64,000 nucleotides of DNA from Candidatus Hydrogenedentota bacterium (GCA_019637335.1 JAHBVV010000002.1:310001-374000); one strand, 5' to 3'; positions 18,342 through 26,739 are shown, counted from the stretch's first letter. Program-made: numbers and translations. The notes: generated from the letters alone by a model not told the origin.

Positions 18342-18584
18342 TCACGGATTGAGGCACGCGCAATTGTCGGCCGGAAGGTTGCAACGCTGGCAGATGGAGA
18401 CAAAACGCTCCACGGGTTTGAAGCCCTTGCGCTCGCGCAGCACAAAGCGGAGCAACTGTTCCTCGACGCCCGCGATGCCCAGCGTCTCGCGATCTTTCCA
18501 GAGCTGGTCGAGATCGGCTTCGCTCAGGGATTCGAAATACGCCCGGTCGCGCCGGCCGCCGGAAGGAGGGGGTGGAGTGGTCAT
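18342..18584 (-). CDS. Small protein with C-terminal CxxC...CxC cysteine cluster
   Basis: This 80-residue protein has an acidic/basic helical middle (SEADLDQLWKDRETLG, LLRFVLRERKGF). It ends in ICQRC-LPADN-CAC, a four-cysteine arrangement suited to one zinc or iron. No family is recognised. The ATG at 18584 has GAGGAA five to six bases upstream. The gene is transcribed alone, divergently from the serine hydrolase gene, and ends ahead of a strong terminator. Confidence 0.6.
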   Translation of the reverse strand: MTTPPPPSGGRRDRAYFESLSEADLDQLWKDRETLGIAGVEEQLLRFVLRERKGFKPVERFVSICQRCNLPADNCACLNP

Positions 18585-18759
18585 GGTGATTCCTCGCGGG
18601 TGGTTGAGCTTTCTTTCTGGTTGCGCGGCGCGCCCCACACGCCCGGTGGAGGCTGCGGGCAAATGTGGCATACTGGGCGCCCCGCCGAGAAGTCCGGGAA
18701 GTGCGCCGCAATCTGGCGGCCCCGATGTCCTTATGATGCCATAAACGAGGTCGAGAAGC

Positions 18760-19911
18760 ATGCAAAACGTTGACCCGCAAGCCATGAAGCAGATCGAAGA
18801 CGCCTTGAAGTGGCTCGTCCGGCGGCGTCCCATTGTTCAGGCGGTCATTGCGGTCGAGCGGGGCGACCGATCATTTTGCTGGACCGGCGCGCATGGCGTG
18901 GCTGAATCCGGCGCGCCCGCCTCGCCGGATACGCCCTTCTTCATCGCCAGCATCGACAAATTGCTGAACGCGACGATTGCTCTGATGCTTCACGAGGCGG
19001 GCCGGCTGGATCTGGACGCGCCAATCCAGATCTGGCTCCCCGGGGAGCTGGTTCGGGGCATACACCGGCGGGGAGACCGGGATTATAGCGACCAGATCTC
19101 GGTCCGGCATCTGCTTACCCACACCTCCGGGCTGCCGGATTGGCTGGAGGAACGCCCGCGGTCTGGCGCAAGCGTGATCGAGTCCATTCTGGAGGCGGGC
19201 GACAGGCCCTTCAGCCTGGCGGAAATCGCGGATCGCGTCCGCATGCTCACGCCGCACTTTCCACCGGCCGGCGCGTCCGACGATGCAGTCCGCGCCCGCT
19301 ATTCCGACACGAATTACGTGTTGCTTGCGGCGATTATTGAGGCGGTTGCCGGAGCGCCGCTTCACGAAGTCCACGAGGAGATGTTGTACCGTCCGCTGGG
19401 CATGCGGCACACCTGGTTTCCCGGGCACAGCGCGCCGCTGGAACCCGCGCCGGCGGCGCTGACCCTGCGCGCCGACGGCGTCCCCTTGCATGTTCCGCGG
19501 CTTATCGCGTCCTTCAACGGAATCTACAGCACGGCGGCGGACCTGCTGGCCTTTCTCCGCGCACTCGTGGGGGGCGAAATCTACCGGCACGCGGAAACAC
19601 TTGCCCTGCAGCAGGGCGGCTGGCTTCGATTCGGGTTTCCGCGCGATCGCGCCGCGCTCCGCGCGCCCGGCTGGCCCATTCAGTACGGGATGGGCATGAT
19701 GCGCTTCCAGTTGCCCCGGGTTTTCACACCGCTCGCCTCGATTCCAGCGGTGGTGGGCCACACGGGGTCAACGGGCTGCTGGCTGTTTTACTGCCCTGAT
19801 CGGGATCTGTTTCTAGCGGGGGCCGTGGATGAAGTGTCCGCGGGCGCGGCGCCATTCCGGTTCGTTCCACGGGTCCTGCACCTGCTTCGCGGCATGGATC
19901 ACACCCGGTAG
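18760..19911 (+). CDS. Serine beta-lactamase-family hydrolase (class C / esterase type)
   Basis: This 383-residue penicillin-binding-protein-like hydrolase has the S64-x-x-K67 nucleophile motif (SIDK), Y181-S-D183 in place of the usual Y-x-N, and H334-T-G as the third motif. The family includes AmpC beta-lactamases, D-aminopeptidases and esterases; the YSD variant occurs among the esterase-like members. No signal peptide is seen, so it is probably cytoplasmic, which argues against a classical beta-lactamase role. A weak GAG-type ribosome-binding site precedes the ATG. It is convergent with the next gene. Confidence 0.85.
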   Translation: MQNVDPQAMKQIEDALKWLVRRRPIVQAVIAVERGDRSFCWTGAHGVAESGAPASPDTPFFIASIDKLLNATIALMLHEAGRLDLDAPIQIWLPGELVRGIHRRGDRDYSDQISVRHLLTHTSGLPDWLEERPRSGASVIESILEAGDRPFSLAEIADRVRMLTPHFPPAGASDDAVRARYSDTNYVLLAAIIEAVAGAPLHEVHEEMLYRPLGMRHTWFPGHSAPLEPAPAALTLRADGVPLHVPRLIASFNGIYSTAADLLAFLRALVGGEIYRHAETLALQQGGWLRFGFPRDRAALRAPGWPIQYGMGMMRFQLPRVFTPLASIPAVVGHTGSTGCWLFYCPDRDLFLAGAVDEVSAGAAPFRFVPRVLHLLRGMDHTR

Positions 19912-19942
19912 GCGCGCTGGGTTCCGTGTGTCCGGGGCCGGT

Positions 19943-21598
19943 TCATGGCGCAATCCAGGCGCGGTTGCCCTCGCGATCCACCTTCAGTCGGACGGCGTCG
20001 CTGTATTCGCGCCGCTCGAATCCGGTCACGTTGCCGGCAGCGTCGTTGACCGGGAACGTGTGCACGGCGGTCATGGTGACGTCCCACGCCTCGCCCTCGC
20101 GCACCAGATCGACCTCCACGTGGCCGTAGTGCCGCCCGCCCTGGAGGAGCTGCCGGCCTTTCCAGAGCTCCGGGTCGTCCGCGTGCGCGATCCACGCCTG
20201 CCAGGGATTGTGGTGGCGCGGATCCTTCTCGTCGTCCGGCGCGCCGAGGCCGTCGCCCGCGACGCCCGCGTCGTAGAAGATGACATCGCCGACCCGGGAG
20301 CGCTCAAAGGTCTCGTTGTGCCCGCAGAAGACGGCGACCACGCCGTATTCCTGGAAGGCGGGCGTGTAGATGCGCATGGGCGTGCCCGCCTGGCCGCTGC
20401 TGCCCTCCATGGACACCGGCAGGATGTGGCCGCCGCTGGAATAGGGAACGTGGTGAAATTGAACGAAGATCACCTGGCCCTTCGCCCGGGCGTCCTTCAG
20501 TTGCGCCATGACCCAGTTCCACTGGTCCGAACCGATGTTGATGTCGGGCTGGTCATCGCCGGGGTACGTCGCCGCGTCGATGTTGATGTTGGTGTCGGAG
20601 TCCGTGTCGTCCGGCAGGCCGTTCGTGGAGTCCAGCGTCAGCACGGTCACCGGGCCGTAGTCGGTGCGGTAGTACGCATCCTCGTATTTCGGATTGTTGT
20701 TGGGCGCGCCGTCGATATGGGCGAGGGACTTCCGGCGGCTTCTGTGGATGGCCTCGGGTTCGTATTCGCCGTTGCGCGCGCCGAAGGTTTCCCAGTTGCC
20801 CAGCGCAAGCAGCATCGGCGTGTGCGTCATGAGTTTCCCGAACTTGCCGGCAGTGTGGAAAAAGAATTCGTCCCACGCGCGCTGGTAGCCGCCGCCCTGC
20901 ACGATATCACCCGCGAGCAGCACAAGGTCCGGTTCGCGCGACGCGATGACCTTCAGGTTTTCGATAAACCCGGTCGTCTCGGTCACGAGGTACGTCGTCA
21001 CCTCCGCCGGGCGTCCGGTGCTCTCGCGATGCTGGTGGGCCGGCTCCCAGTTGCGATAGATTCCGCGGCCCTCGGGATCGGTTTCGGAGTCCGCGAAGGC
21101 GATCAGGCGCATCCGGCTGGCCGTACCCGCCGCCGACGCCGTTCGGAAGGTCGCGGCGTAGGCGCTGTCACCCTGCGTCACGGTGTAGGCATACAGCGTG
21201 CCCGGGGTCAGGCCGTCCAGCAGGATGGAATGCTTGAAACTCGCGTTCGGAAACATGTCGGGAAACGCCGCGCGCTCCGATTCCTCCAGTTCGGAGTAAA
21301 GGGCCTCCGGAACCGCGACCGGATCGCTCTGCACGGCCTGTTCCGGGCCGCCGGAAGCCGGAGCGAACCGCAGTTCGCCGGGGATGGGGTCGGTCGTGAA
21401 CCAGTTGATGCGCATGCGGGACTCCCCGGGCTCCTGAAGATAGGGGAGGATACGGAAGCCCGCCAGGGCCGGGTCGCCCTGGGGGTAGGCGGGTTCGGCG
21501 CCCGCGCCCAGCGCGAGGACTGCCGCGGCGAGACCGAGCACCAGTTGCGAGGCGCGGAGGGTGGGGCGGAAGCGCGAGAATTCAAGGTTGGCAGGCAT
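19943..21598 (-). CDS. Secreted purple-acid-phosphatase-like metallophosphoesterase
   Basis: This 551-residue protein begins with a signal peptide (about 15-39, ASQLVLGLAAAVLALGAGA). A fibronectin-III-like N-terminal domain with G-L-T-P-G-T-L-Y-A-Y-T-V follows, then a metallophosphatase domain. The motifs follow the purple acid phosphatase order: LLAGDIVQGGGY, LALGNWE, FVQFHHVPY and CGHNETFER. In active enzymes the last two signature positions are GNHE and GHxH, so here the catalytic histidine is replaced by Trp and a metal-ligand histidine by Glu. Activity or metal preference may therefore be altered. I chose the ATG at 21598 to expose the signal peptide; the longer upstream reading is less plausible. 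Confidence 0.8.
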   Translation of the reverse strand: MPANLEFSRFRPTLRASQLVLGLAAAVLALGAGAEPAYPQGDPALAGFRILPYLQEPGESRMRINWFTTDPIPGELRFAPASGGPEQAVQSDPVAVPEALYSELEESERAAFPDMFPNASFKHSILLDGLTPGTLYAYTVTQGDSAYAATFRTASAAGTASRMRLIAFADSETDPEGRGIYRNWEPAHQHRESTGRPAEVTTYLVTETTGFIENLKVIASREPDLVLLAGDIVQGGGYQRAWDEFFFHTAGKFGKLMTHTPMLLALGNWETFGARNGEYEPEAIHRSRRKSLAHIDGAPNNNPKYEDAYYRTDYGPVTVLTLDSTNGLPDDTDSDTNINIDAATYPGDDQPDINIGSDQWNWVMAQLKDARAKGQVIFVQFHHVPYSSGGHILPVSMEGSSGQAGTPMRIYTPAFQEYGVVAVFCGHNETFERSRVGDVIFYDAGVAGDGLGAPDDEKDPRHHNPWQAWIAHADDPELWKGRQLLQGGRHYGHVEVDLVREGEAWDVTMTAVHTFPVNDAAGNVTGFERREYSDAVRLKVDREGNRAWIAP

Positions 21599-21769
21599 GA
21601 ATCGGTCCAATCTGAAGATTTGTAGTCTCGTGAATGGGGTGTGTGGGTCGTTTCGCCATTGTCTTCCTTTCGGGCGTGGCCGGGCAAGCTTAGGCCGTGG
21701 AAGGAAGGGGGCGCAGGTCAAAGTAGCGCGGCGGCGGCGCTGTCGTTCCGGAAAGTGAAACGATGGGCT

Positions 21770-21778
21770 GGTATACTC
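21770..21778 (+). promoter_or_regulatory. Extended -10 promoter candidate
   Basis: TGG-TATACT is an extended -10 box 39 bases before the small basic-protein gene at 21817. No good -35 is present, as is usual for extended -10 promoters. Confidence 0.4.
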
Positions 21779-21816
21779 GACATAAACGCGGGATGATGCA
21801 ACCGAAGGAGGCGCGT

Positions 21817-22020
21817 ATGGGACGCAAGTATGGGTTCAGCTTCAGCTGGAAACGCGCGGTGGGGATATCGGCGGCGAAGGGCCGGATCAGCCGGAAAATC
21901 GGGATTCCCCTGACGCGATCGGGGCGGCAGCGGAAGATGGGGCGCGCGGCGGGGTGCTGTGTGCCGCTGGCTCTCGCCGCGGGCGCGATGGCGGCGGCCG
22001 CGGGGCTGGCCGCGTTCTAG
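21817..22020 (+). CDS. Small basic protein with C-terminal hydrophobic segment
   Basis: This 67-residue protein is preceded by a near-perfect AAGGAGG six bases from the ATG, so translation is well supported. The first 45 residues are very basic (FSFSWKRAVGISAAKGRI, GIPLTRSGRQRKMG), and the rest is a small hydrophobic, alanine-rich helix. The FSWKRA-GISAAKGR-SRK-GIPLTRSGRQRK pattern looks like a conserved short family that I have seen as hypothetical proteins, but I cannot name a function. Nucleic-acid or membrane binding would fit the charge distribution. Confidence 0.65.
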   Translation: MGRKYGFSFSWKRAVGISAAKGRISRKIGIPLTRSGRQRKMGRAAGCCVPLALAAGAMAAAAGLAAF

Positions 22021-22112
22021 GGAGCGCTTGCAATGGCGCGCCCGGCTGCCCGAAGATAGCCTCCGCGCGGCGCGCCCCGGCGCCAACCCACCCCGCGCGT
22101 CCGGGAGGATGC

Positions 22113-24104
22113 ATGAAGAAGCTGGCATTGCTGTTGACCGCCGCCGTCCTGGCGCCCGCGATGGCGCAGGGCGCCGACACGCCCTACCTTGAAGCCGTTC
22201 GCGCGCGCGCGGCGGATCTCCGCGCGGGGGATGCCCCGCCCGCGGCGCTGGAGGACTGGACCCGGCAGCGCGAGGCGCTTCGGGCCGCGCTCGAAGCGGC
22301 GTGGGGCGGTTTCCCGGCGGATCACGCCCCGCTGTCGGCACGGGTGCTGGAGGCGCTCCCGCGCGACGGCTACCGCGTGGAGAAAATCGTTTTCCAGACG
22401 CTCCCGGAGGTCTGGATGACGGCGAACGCCTATGTGCCCGAGGCGCCCGGGCCGCATCCGGCGGTGCTTTCGGTGCATGGCCACTGGCCCGGCGCGAAGC
22501 AGGATCCGCACGTGCAGGCGCGTTGCATCGGGCTGGCGAAGCTTGGCTACTTCGTGCTCGCGGTTGATGCGCTCGGCGCGGGCGAACGCGGCATCGGCAC
22601 GGCCCTGGGCGAGTACCACGGGGACATGACGGCCGGCACGCTCTGGCCCGTTGGCCGTCCGCTCAGCGGGCTCCAGGTGTATGAGAACGGGCGCGCGGTG
22701 GACTACCTGCTCACGCGCCCGGAGGTGGACGGCGCGCGCATCGGGATCACCGGCGCCAGCGGCGGCGGCAACCAGAGCATGTACGCGGGCGCGTGGGACG
22801 ATCGCTTCAAGGCGGTCGTGCCCGTGTGTTCCGTGGGCAATTACCAGTCCTATCTCGGCGCCGCCTGTTGCATGTGCGAGGTGGTCCCGGGCATTCTGCG
22901 CCATGCCGAGGAGTGGGGCGTGCTCGCGCTGGCGGCGCCCCGCGCCCTGCTGGTCATCAACGCGACCATGGACGCGCGGCAATTCTCCGTGGAGGAGGCG
23001 CGAAAGTCCCTGGCGCTCGCGGCGCCGGTGTTCACGCTGCAAGGCGCGCCCGGAAACCTGCGCCACGACACCTTTGAATCGGGACACGACTACAACCAGC
23101 CCATGCGCGAGGCGATGTACGGTTGGATGGCGCTCCACCTGAAGGGCGAGGGCGACGGTTCGCCCGTGCCCGAGCCCGCGATGGAACTGGAAGACCCCGA
23201 GACACTACGTTGCTTTCCCGGGGAGACCCGGCCGGCGGATTGGATGACGATTCCCCGGATCGCCGCGCGCGAGGGGCGCATGCTGGTCGATCGCCTGCGC
23301 GCGCCGGAGACGGCGGCGGCCTGGCAGTCCATGGCGGACGGCATGCGCGAACGCCTCGACCGCGATGTGCTGGGCGGGACGGACCCCGAGGCGCCGCGCG
23401 GCATCGACCCCGGCTCGCCGGTGCTGCCGGAGGGCGCTGTGGCCGGCGCGGGGAGCGCGCTGTTGCTGCAGCTCGACGAGACCCCCGGTCCGGCGGAGTC
23501 GGTCGTTGTCGCGGCGCTGGAAAGCGCGGGCCGCGCGGTCATTCCGATTCACCTTCGCGCGGCGGGCGTCCACGCCCAGCCCAACGACGCCATCGGGCGT
23601 GCCCCGGATCACAACACCGCCGAATGGGCGCTGTGGCTCGGCGAGCCCCTGCTCGGGCAATGGGTGCGGGACGTGCGGACCGCAATCGACACGCTCGAAG
23701 CCGCCGGCGCGCCGCTGGACACGATGGCCCTCGTGGGCGCCGGGCCCGCCGGGGTGGTCGCGCTGTGCGCCGCCGCGCTGGACGCGCGCATCGCGAAGGT
23801 CGCGGCCGTCGGGTCGCTCGCCAGCTACATCACCGAGGCGCCCTACGAAGGCCAGCGTCTCGGCATCCTGGCGCCCGGCATCCTCCGCGACGCCGGCGAC
23901 ATCGCGCATATCGCCGCACTCATCGCGCCCCGCCGCCTCGTTATGGCCGGGCCGGTGACCGGCAGCGGAGAGCCGCTCGCGGCCGATACGATCGGGACCG
24001 TGTTCGCGTTTACCCGCGATGTGTATGGGCTGGCAGGCGCGGAGGACGCGTTTCGGCTGGCGGTAGATATGACTGGCGAGGAGATTCTGCGGGGGCTGGA
24101 GTAG
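22113..24104 (+). CDS. Secreted tandem alpha/beta-hydrolase (acetyl-xylan-esterase-like), second domain degenerate
   Basis: This 663-residue exported protein has a signal peptide MKKLALLLTAAVLAPAMAQG and then an alpha/beta-hydrolase domain. That domain carries the nucleophile elbow GASGG (S216), an HGHWPGAK oxyanion region and a late GHDYN histidine. A second half (about 430-655) repeats the fold pattern, but its elbow reads GAGPAG without a serine, so only the first domain should be catalytic. Relatives are carbohydrate esterases and prolyl-oligopeptidase-like hydrolases. GGGAGG lies just upstream of the ATG. Confidence 0.8.
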   Translation: MKKLALLLTAAVLAPAMAQGADTPYLEAVRARAADLRAGDAPPAALEDWTRQREALRAALEAAWGGFPADHAPLSARVLEALPRDGYRVEKIVFQTLPEVWMTANAYVPEAPGPHPAVLSVHGHWPGAKQDPHVQARCIGLAKLGYFVLAVDALGAGERGIGTALGEYHGDMTAGTLWPVGRPLSGLQVYENGRAVDYLLTRPEVDGARIGITGASGGGNQSMYAGAWDDRFKAVVPVCSVGNYQSYLGAACCMCEVVPGILRHAEEWGVLALAAPRALLVINATMDARQFSVEEARKSLALAAPVFTLQGAPGNLRHDTFESGHDYNQPMREAMYGWMALHLKGEGDGSPVPEPAMELEDPETLRCFPGETRPADWMTIPRIAAREGRMLVDRLRAPETAAAWQSMADGMRERLDRDVLGGTDPEAPRGIDPGSPVLPEGAVAGAGSALLLQLDETPGPAESVVVAALESAGRAVIPIHLRAAGVHAQPNDAIGRAPDHNTAEWALWLGEPLLGQWVRDVRTAIDTLEAAGAPLDTMALVGAGPAGVVALCAAALDARIAKVAAVGSLASYITEAPYEGQRLGILAPGILRDAGDIAHIAALIAPRRLVMAGPVTGSGEPLAADTIGTVFAFTRDVYGLAGAEDAFRLAVDMTGEEILRGLE

Positions 24105-24113
24105 GGTGCTATT

Positions 24114-24268
24114 GCGCGGGTACGTCCCTTGAGAGCAAGGGACGGACTCGCGCTGGTGAGCTTGGGCTTGTGTCGCCGGATCCGCGTCGATCAAGCGCCC
24201 CGCCCGTCATCCGCGTGAGCTCCAGGGCGCGTGCCCGTCCCGGTGGGGGTAGTCCGCGATGCCTCGAT
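24114..24268. repeat. 155-bp direct repeat, copy A
   Basis: This segment recurs almost unchanged at 24441-24595, 327 bases downstream. It begins with a small hairpin (GTCCCTT-GAGAGC-AAGGGAC, 24124-24143) that could help terminate the hydrolase transcript. It contains no reading frame that looks coding. Confidence 0.9.
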
Positions 24269-24354
24269 CATGCGGCGCGGTCCGGCGCGACCCCGGTCGG
24301 GGTAGTCCGCGACGCCTCGATCATGCGGCACGGTCCCGCGTGACCCCGGCCGGG
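24249..24354. repeat. Two tandem 53-bp units
   Basis: Two imperfect copies start at 24249 and 24302 with GTAGTCCGCGA and share CGCCTCGATCATGCGGC. They overlap the end of the 155-bp repeat copy A. The second copy of the larger repeat has only the beginning of such a unit. Confidence 0.75.
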
Positions 24355-24440
24355 ACATACCCCCGCCTTGGGGGGGCTGTCGCTTGGGAAACGGGTGTCT
24401 CGTTTACGCGGGGGCGTGCGTTCCAGTTTCGGGCGTATGT

Positions 24441-24595
24441 GCGCGGGTACGTCCCTTGAGAGCAAGGGACGGACTCGCGCTGGTGAGCTTGGGTTTGTGT
24501 CGGCGGATCCGCGTCGATCAAGCGCCCCGCCCGTCATCCGCGTGAGCCCCAGGGCGCGTGCCCGTCCCGGTCGGGGTAGTCCGCGATGCCTTGAT
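24441..24595. repeat. 155-bp direct repeat, copy B
   Basis: This is near-identical to 24114-24268, with only a handful of substitutions. Between copy B and the tRNA terminator (24596-24743) nothing recognisable is seen. Confidence 0.9.
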
Positions 24596-24743
24596 GCCGC
24601 GGACCGCCCGCTGCCGCGTTTTGCCCGATGGCGGATCGGGCGGGGGTGTACGTAGGCCGGCCATTGTCCGAACGTTGCGGTAGTTTTCAGGCACAAAAAA
24701 GGACATCGCCGGACTTACCCTGGACTTACGGCTCGCCAGACAT

Positions 24744-24775
24744 AAAAAAGGCGACTGTGAAATCTCACAATCGCC
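24744..24775 (-). terminator. Terminator of the tRNA-His gene
   Basis: On the minus strand an 11-base stem with one G-T pair (GGCGATTGTGA with TCACAGTCGCC) around a four-base loop is followed by six T. It starts 12 bases after the encoded CCA of the tRNA. Confidence 0.93.
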
Positions 24776-24787
24776 ATTATTATCCAA

Positions 24788-24864
24788 TGGTACCTGGGGG
24801 CGGGGTCGAACCGCCGACCTCTGGATCCACAATCCAGCGCTCTAACCGACTGAGCTACCCAGGC
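24788..24864 (-). tRNA. tRNA-His (anticodon GTG)
   Basis: A 77-base cloverleaf with encoded CCA can be folded. The acceptor stem is GCCTGGG with CCCAGGT (a G-T pair at 1-72), followed by T8-A9, D-arm GCTC-GAGC, anticodon stem CTGGA-TCCAG around loop TTGTGGA (anticodon GTG), variable loop AGGTC, and T-arm GGCGG-TTCGACC-CCGCC. The base before position 1 is T rather than the G-1 expected for bacterial tRNA-His, and the discriminator is A73 rather than C73. It is a single-gene transcript with its own promoter and terminator. Confidence 0.95.
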
Positions 24865-24924
24865 ATGGGGGATGGATTCACGGCGCGGGCGGGTTGGCCG
24901 CTTTCGCGCGTGATTCGAGCGAGA

Positions 24925-24954
24925 AGTATACGAACTGACCGGCGTGAAATGCAA
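24925..24954 (-). promoter_or_regulatory. Promoter of tRNA-His
   Basis: On the minus strand TTGCAT (24954-24949), an 18-base spacer and TATACT (24930-24925) lie about 60 bases upstream of the tRNA. This is one of the best -35/-10 pairs in the window. Confidence 0.75.
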
Positions 24955-25020
24955 GTTTAGATCGGGCTTCGGCGCCCCTTCCCGGCCGCGCGTACCCCTT
25001 CGCCGGGTTTCGGTATGGCT

Positions 25021-25050
25021 TTGCGCGGTTGCGTTGGTCCCGGCTACAAT
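25021..25050 (+). promoter_or_regulatory. Candidate promoter of the Tat-exported isomerase gene
   Basis: TTGCGC (25021-25026) and TACAAT (25045-25050), 18 bases apart, lie 36 bases before the chosen start codon. This promoter runs divergently from the tRNA promoter. Confidence 0.5.
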
Positions 25051-25085
25051 GCGCGGATGTTTGAACCGTATGGAAAGGAATGGTC

Positions 25086-26024
25086 ATGTCCATGAAGCAA
25101 TTTGATGCGTCGCGCCGGGGCTTTTTACAGGCGGCGGCCCTGGGGGCGGGGTTCTCCGCGCTGGCGCCGCTGGAGGGCGCGGTGGCCGCGGCGCCGCCGG
25201 TTCGGAATGGCGCGAGCCACATGAAATTGAGCCTGGCGGCGTATTCGTTCCGGGATTTCATGGCGAAGCGGGGCACGGCGGCGGAAGTTGCGGCGGCGGA
25301 GATGCGCCTGGAGAATTTCGTGGATCTTTGCGCGGGGCTGGGGCTGGACGGCACGGAACTCACGAGCTATTACTTCCCGAAGGACGTGACGCGGGACTAT
25401 TTGCTCTCGCTGAAACAGCAGGCCTTCCGGCTGGGGCTGTCCATTTCGGGCACGGCGATCGGGAATGATTTCTGCCACCCGCCCGGCGCGGAGCGCGACG
25501 CGGAGCTGGCCATGACGCGGGAGTGGATCGATCATGCGGCGGTGATGGGCGCGCCGGTGATCCGGATCTTCGCGGGTTCGGCGAACAAGGGCGAGCCGGA
25601 GGAAACGGCCATCCAGCGGTGCGTGGACGGTATCAACGAGTCGCTGGCCTACGCGGCGGAGAAGGGGGTGTTCCTGGCGCTGGAGAACCACGGCGGCATC
25701 ACGGCGACGCCGGCGCAGATGCTGCGCATTATCGAGGGGGTGGACGATTCGCCCTGGTTCGGCGTGAATTTCGACAGCGGCAATTTCAATACGGACGATC
25801 CCTACCGGGACCTGGCCGTTATCGCGCCGTATGCCGTGAATGCGCAGATCAAGGTGAAAATCCGGCGGAATGACGTGCGGGAGGAGACCGATTTCCCGCG
25901 GGTGATTGGGATCCTCAAGGATGCGGGCTACCGGGGCTACATCGTCCTCGAACACGAGGAGGAGAACCCGAAGGAGGCCGTGCCGCGCTATATCGATATC
26001 CTGCGCGAGTTGCTGGTGCGCTAA
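25086..26024 (+). CDS. Tat-exported sugar-phosphate isomerase/epimerase-like TIM-barrel protein
   Basis: This 312-residue protein starts with a twin-arginine signal (SRRGFLQAAALGAGFSALA), so it is exported folded. The remainder is an AP-endonuclease-2/xylose-isomerase-like barrel with metal-site segments such as LALENHGG (E), GVNFDSGNFN (D) and YIVLEHEEEN (E). Relatives isomerise or epimerise sugars such as inosose or hydroxypyruvate, but the substrate is unknown. Of three closely spaced ATGs, the one at 25086 has AAAGGA at six bases and is preferred. Such Tat-exported members are common in Planctomycetes-like bacteria. Confidence 0.87.
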   Translation: MSMKQFDASRRGFLQAAALGAGFSALAPLEGAVAAAPPVRNGASHMKLSLAAYSFRDFMAKRGTAAEVAAAEMRLENFVDLCAGLGLDGTELTSYYFPKDVTRDYLLSLKQQAFRLGLSISGTAIGNDFCHPPGAERDAELAMTREWIDHAAVMGAPVIRIFAGSANKGEPEETAIQRCVDGINESLAYAAEKGVFLALENHGGITATPAQMLRIIEGVDDSPWFGVNFDSGNFNTDDPYRDLAVIAPYAVNAQIKVKIRRNDVREETDFPRVIGILKDAGYRGYIVLEHEEENPKEAVPRYIDILRELLVR

Positions 26025-26052
26025 ACGGCGGGAGCGCGCCGGGGAAAAGGCC

Positions 26053-26667
26053 GTGTCGCCGGAGATCACCGATCGCAAAGCCGATGTCTACGCCGCCGGA
26101 GAGCGCGCCTGGATGGAGCGTACGCAACGCGTGCGCGCGCGGCTTTTCGGGCCATTGCTGCGCGCGATGGCGGCGCTGGGCCTGAAGCCGGATCACCTCA
26201 CGGCGCTTTCCCTGGTGGCGGGGCTGCTCTTCAGCCCGCTCTATTTCTCGTATCCCGCGTGGGCCTTCGCCGCGCTGGCGCTGCATGTGCTGATCGACGG
26301 GCTCGACGGCCCGCTTGCGCGCCATCTCGGCGTGGCCTCGCCGAAGGGTTCTTTCACCGACAGCATGGCCGACCAGCTGGTGATCGTCACGTCCACCGTC
26401 ACCCTGATGACAGCCGGCGTTGTCGGGCTGGCCCCCGGCGTGTTCTATGTGGTTGCCTACACCGTGGTGGTGCTGTTTGCGATGGCGCGCAACGCCCTCC
26501 GCGATCCGTATTCGTGGCTCTTCCGGCCGCGCTTCTATGTCTACCTCTGGATTCCGGTGGAGACGTGGCGGCTGCCGGGAACCATCGATTACCTGATCTG
26601 GATCTGCGCCGCGGTTCTCTCGGTCAAGGTGCTGACCGGTTTTCGGGGTATCCGCAGAAACATGTAG
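26053..26667 (+). CDS. CDP-alcohol phosphatidyltransferase family protein
   Basis: This integral membrane enzyme of about 204 residues has the complete family motif D-G-x2-A-R-x8-G-x3-D-x3-D, visible as DGPLAR then G-SFT-D-SMA-D. It would transfer a phosphatidyl or related phospho-alcohol group from a CDP-linked donor in membrane lipid synthesis. About six hydrophobic segments follow. I chose the GTG at 26053, 28 bases after the isomerase stop, with AAAGG immediately upstream; an ATG at 26113 is the alternative start. Which lipid it makes is not readable. Confidence 0.87.
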   Translation: MSPEITDRKADVYAAGERAWMERTQRVRARLFGPLLRAMAALGLKPDHLTALSLVAGLLFSPLYFSYPAWAFAALALHVLIDGLDGPLARHLGVASPKGSFTDSMADQLVIVTSTVTLMTAGVVGLAPGVFYVVAYTVVVLFAMARNALRDPYSWLFRPRFYVYLWIPVETWRLPGTIDYLIWICAAVLSVKVLTGFRGIRRNM

Positions 26668-26679
26668 GCCCCGCCTTGG

Positions 26680-26717
26680 CGCGCGGCCTCACCCGTACAC
26701 GCCGGGGAGGCCGCGCG
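26680..26717. terminator. Stem-loop between convergent genes
   Basis: An 11-base perfect stem (CGCGCGGCCTC with GAGGCCGCGCG, loop 16) lies between the convergent phosphatidyltransferase and Hsp20 genes. No T tract follows, so it is either a bidirectional barrier or a stabilising mRNA end. Confidence 0.55.
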
Positions 26718-26739
26718 GGATGCGCTTACTAACAGGCGA

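Noticed and set aside
24268-24700. Short frames across the 155-bp repeats
   Set aside because: They follow the repeat structure, have no ribosome-binding site and overlap in several frames.
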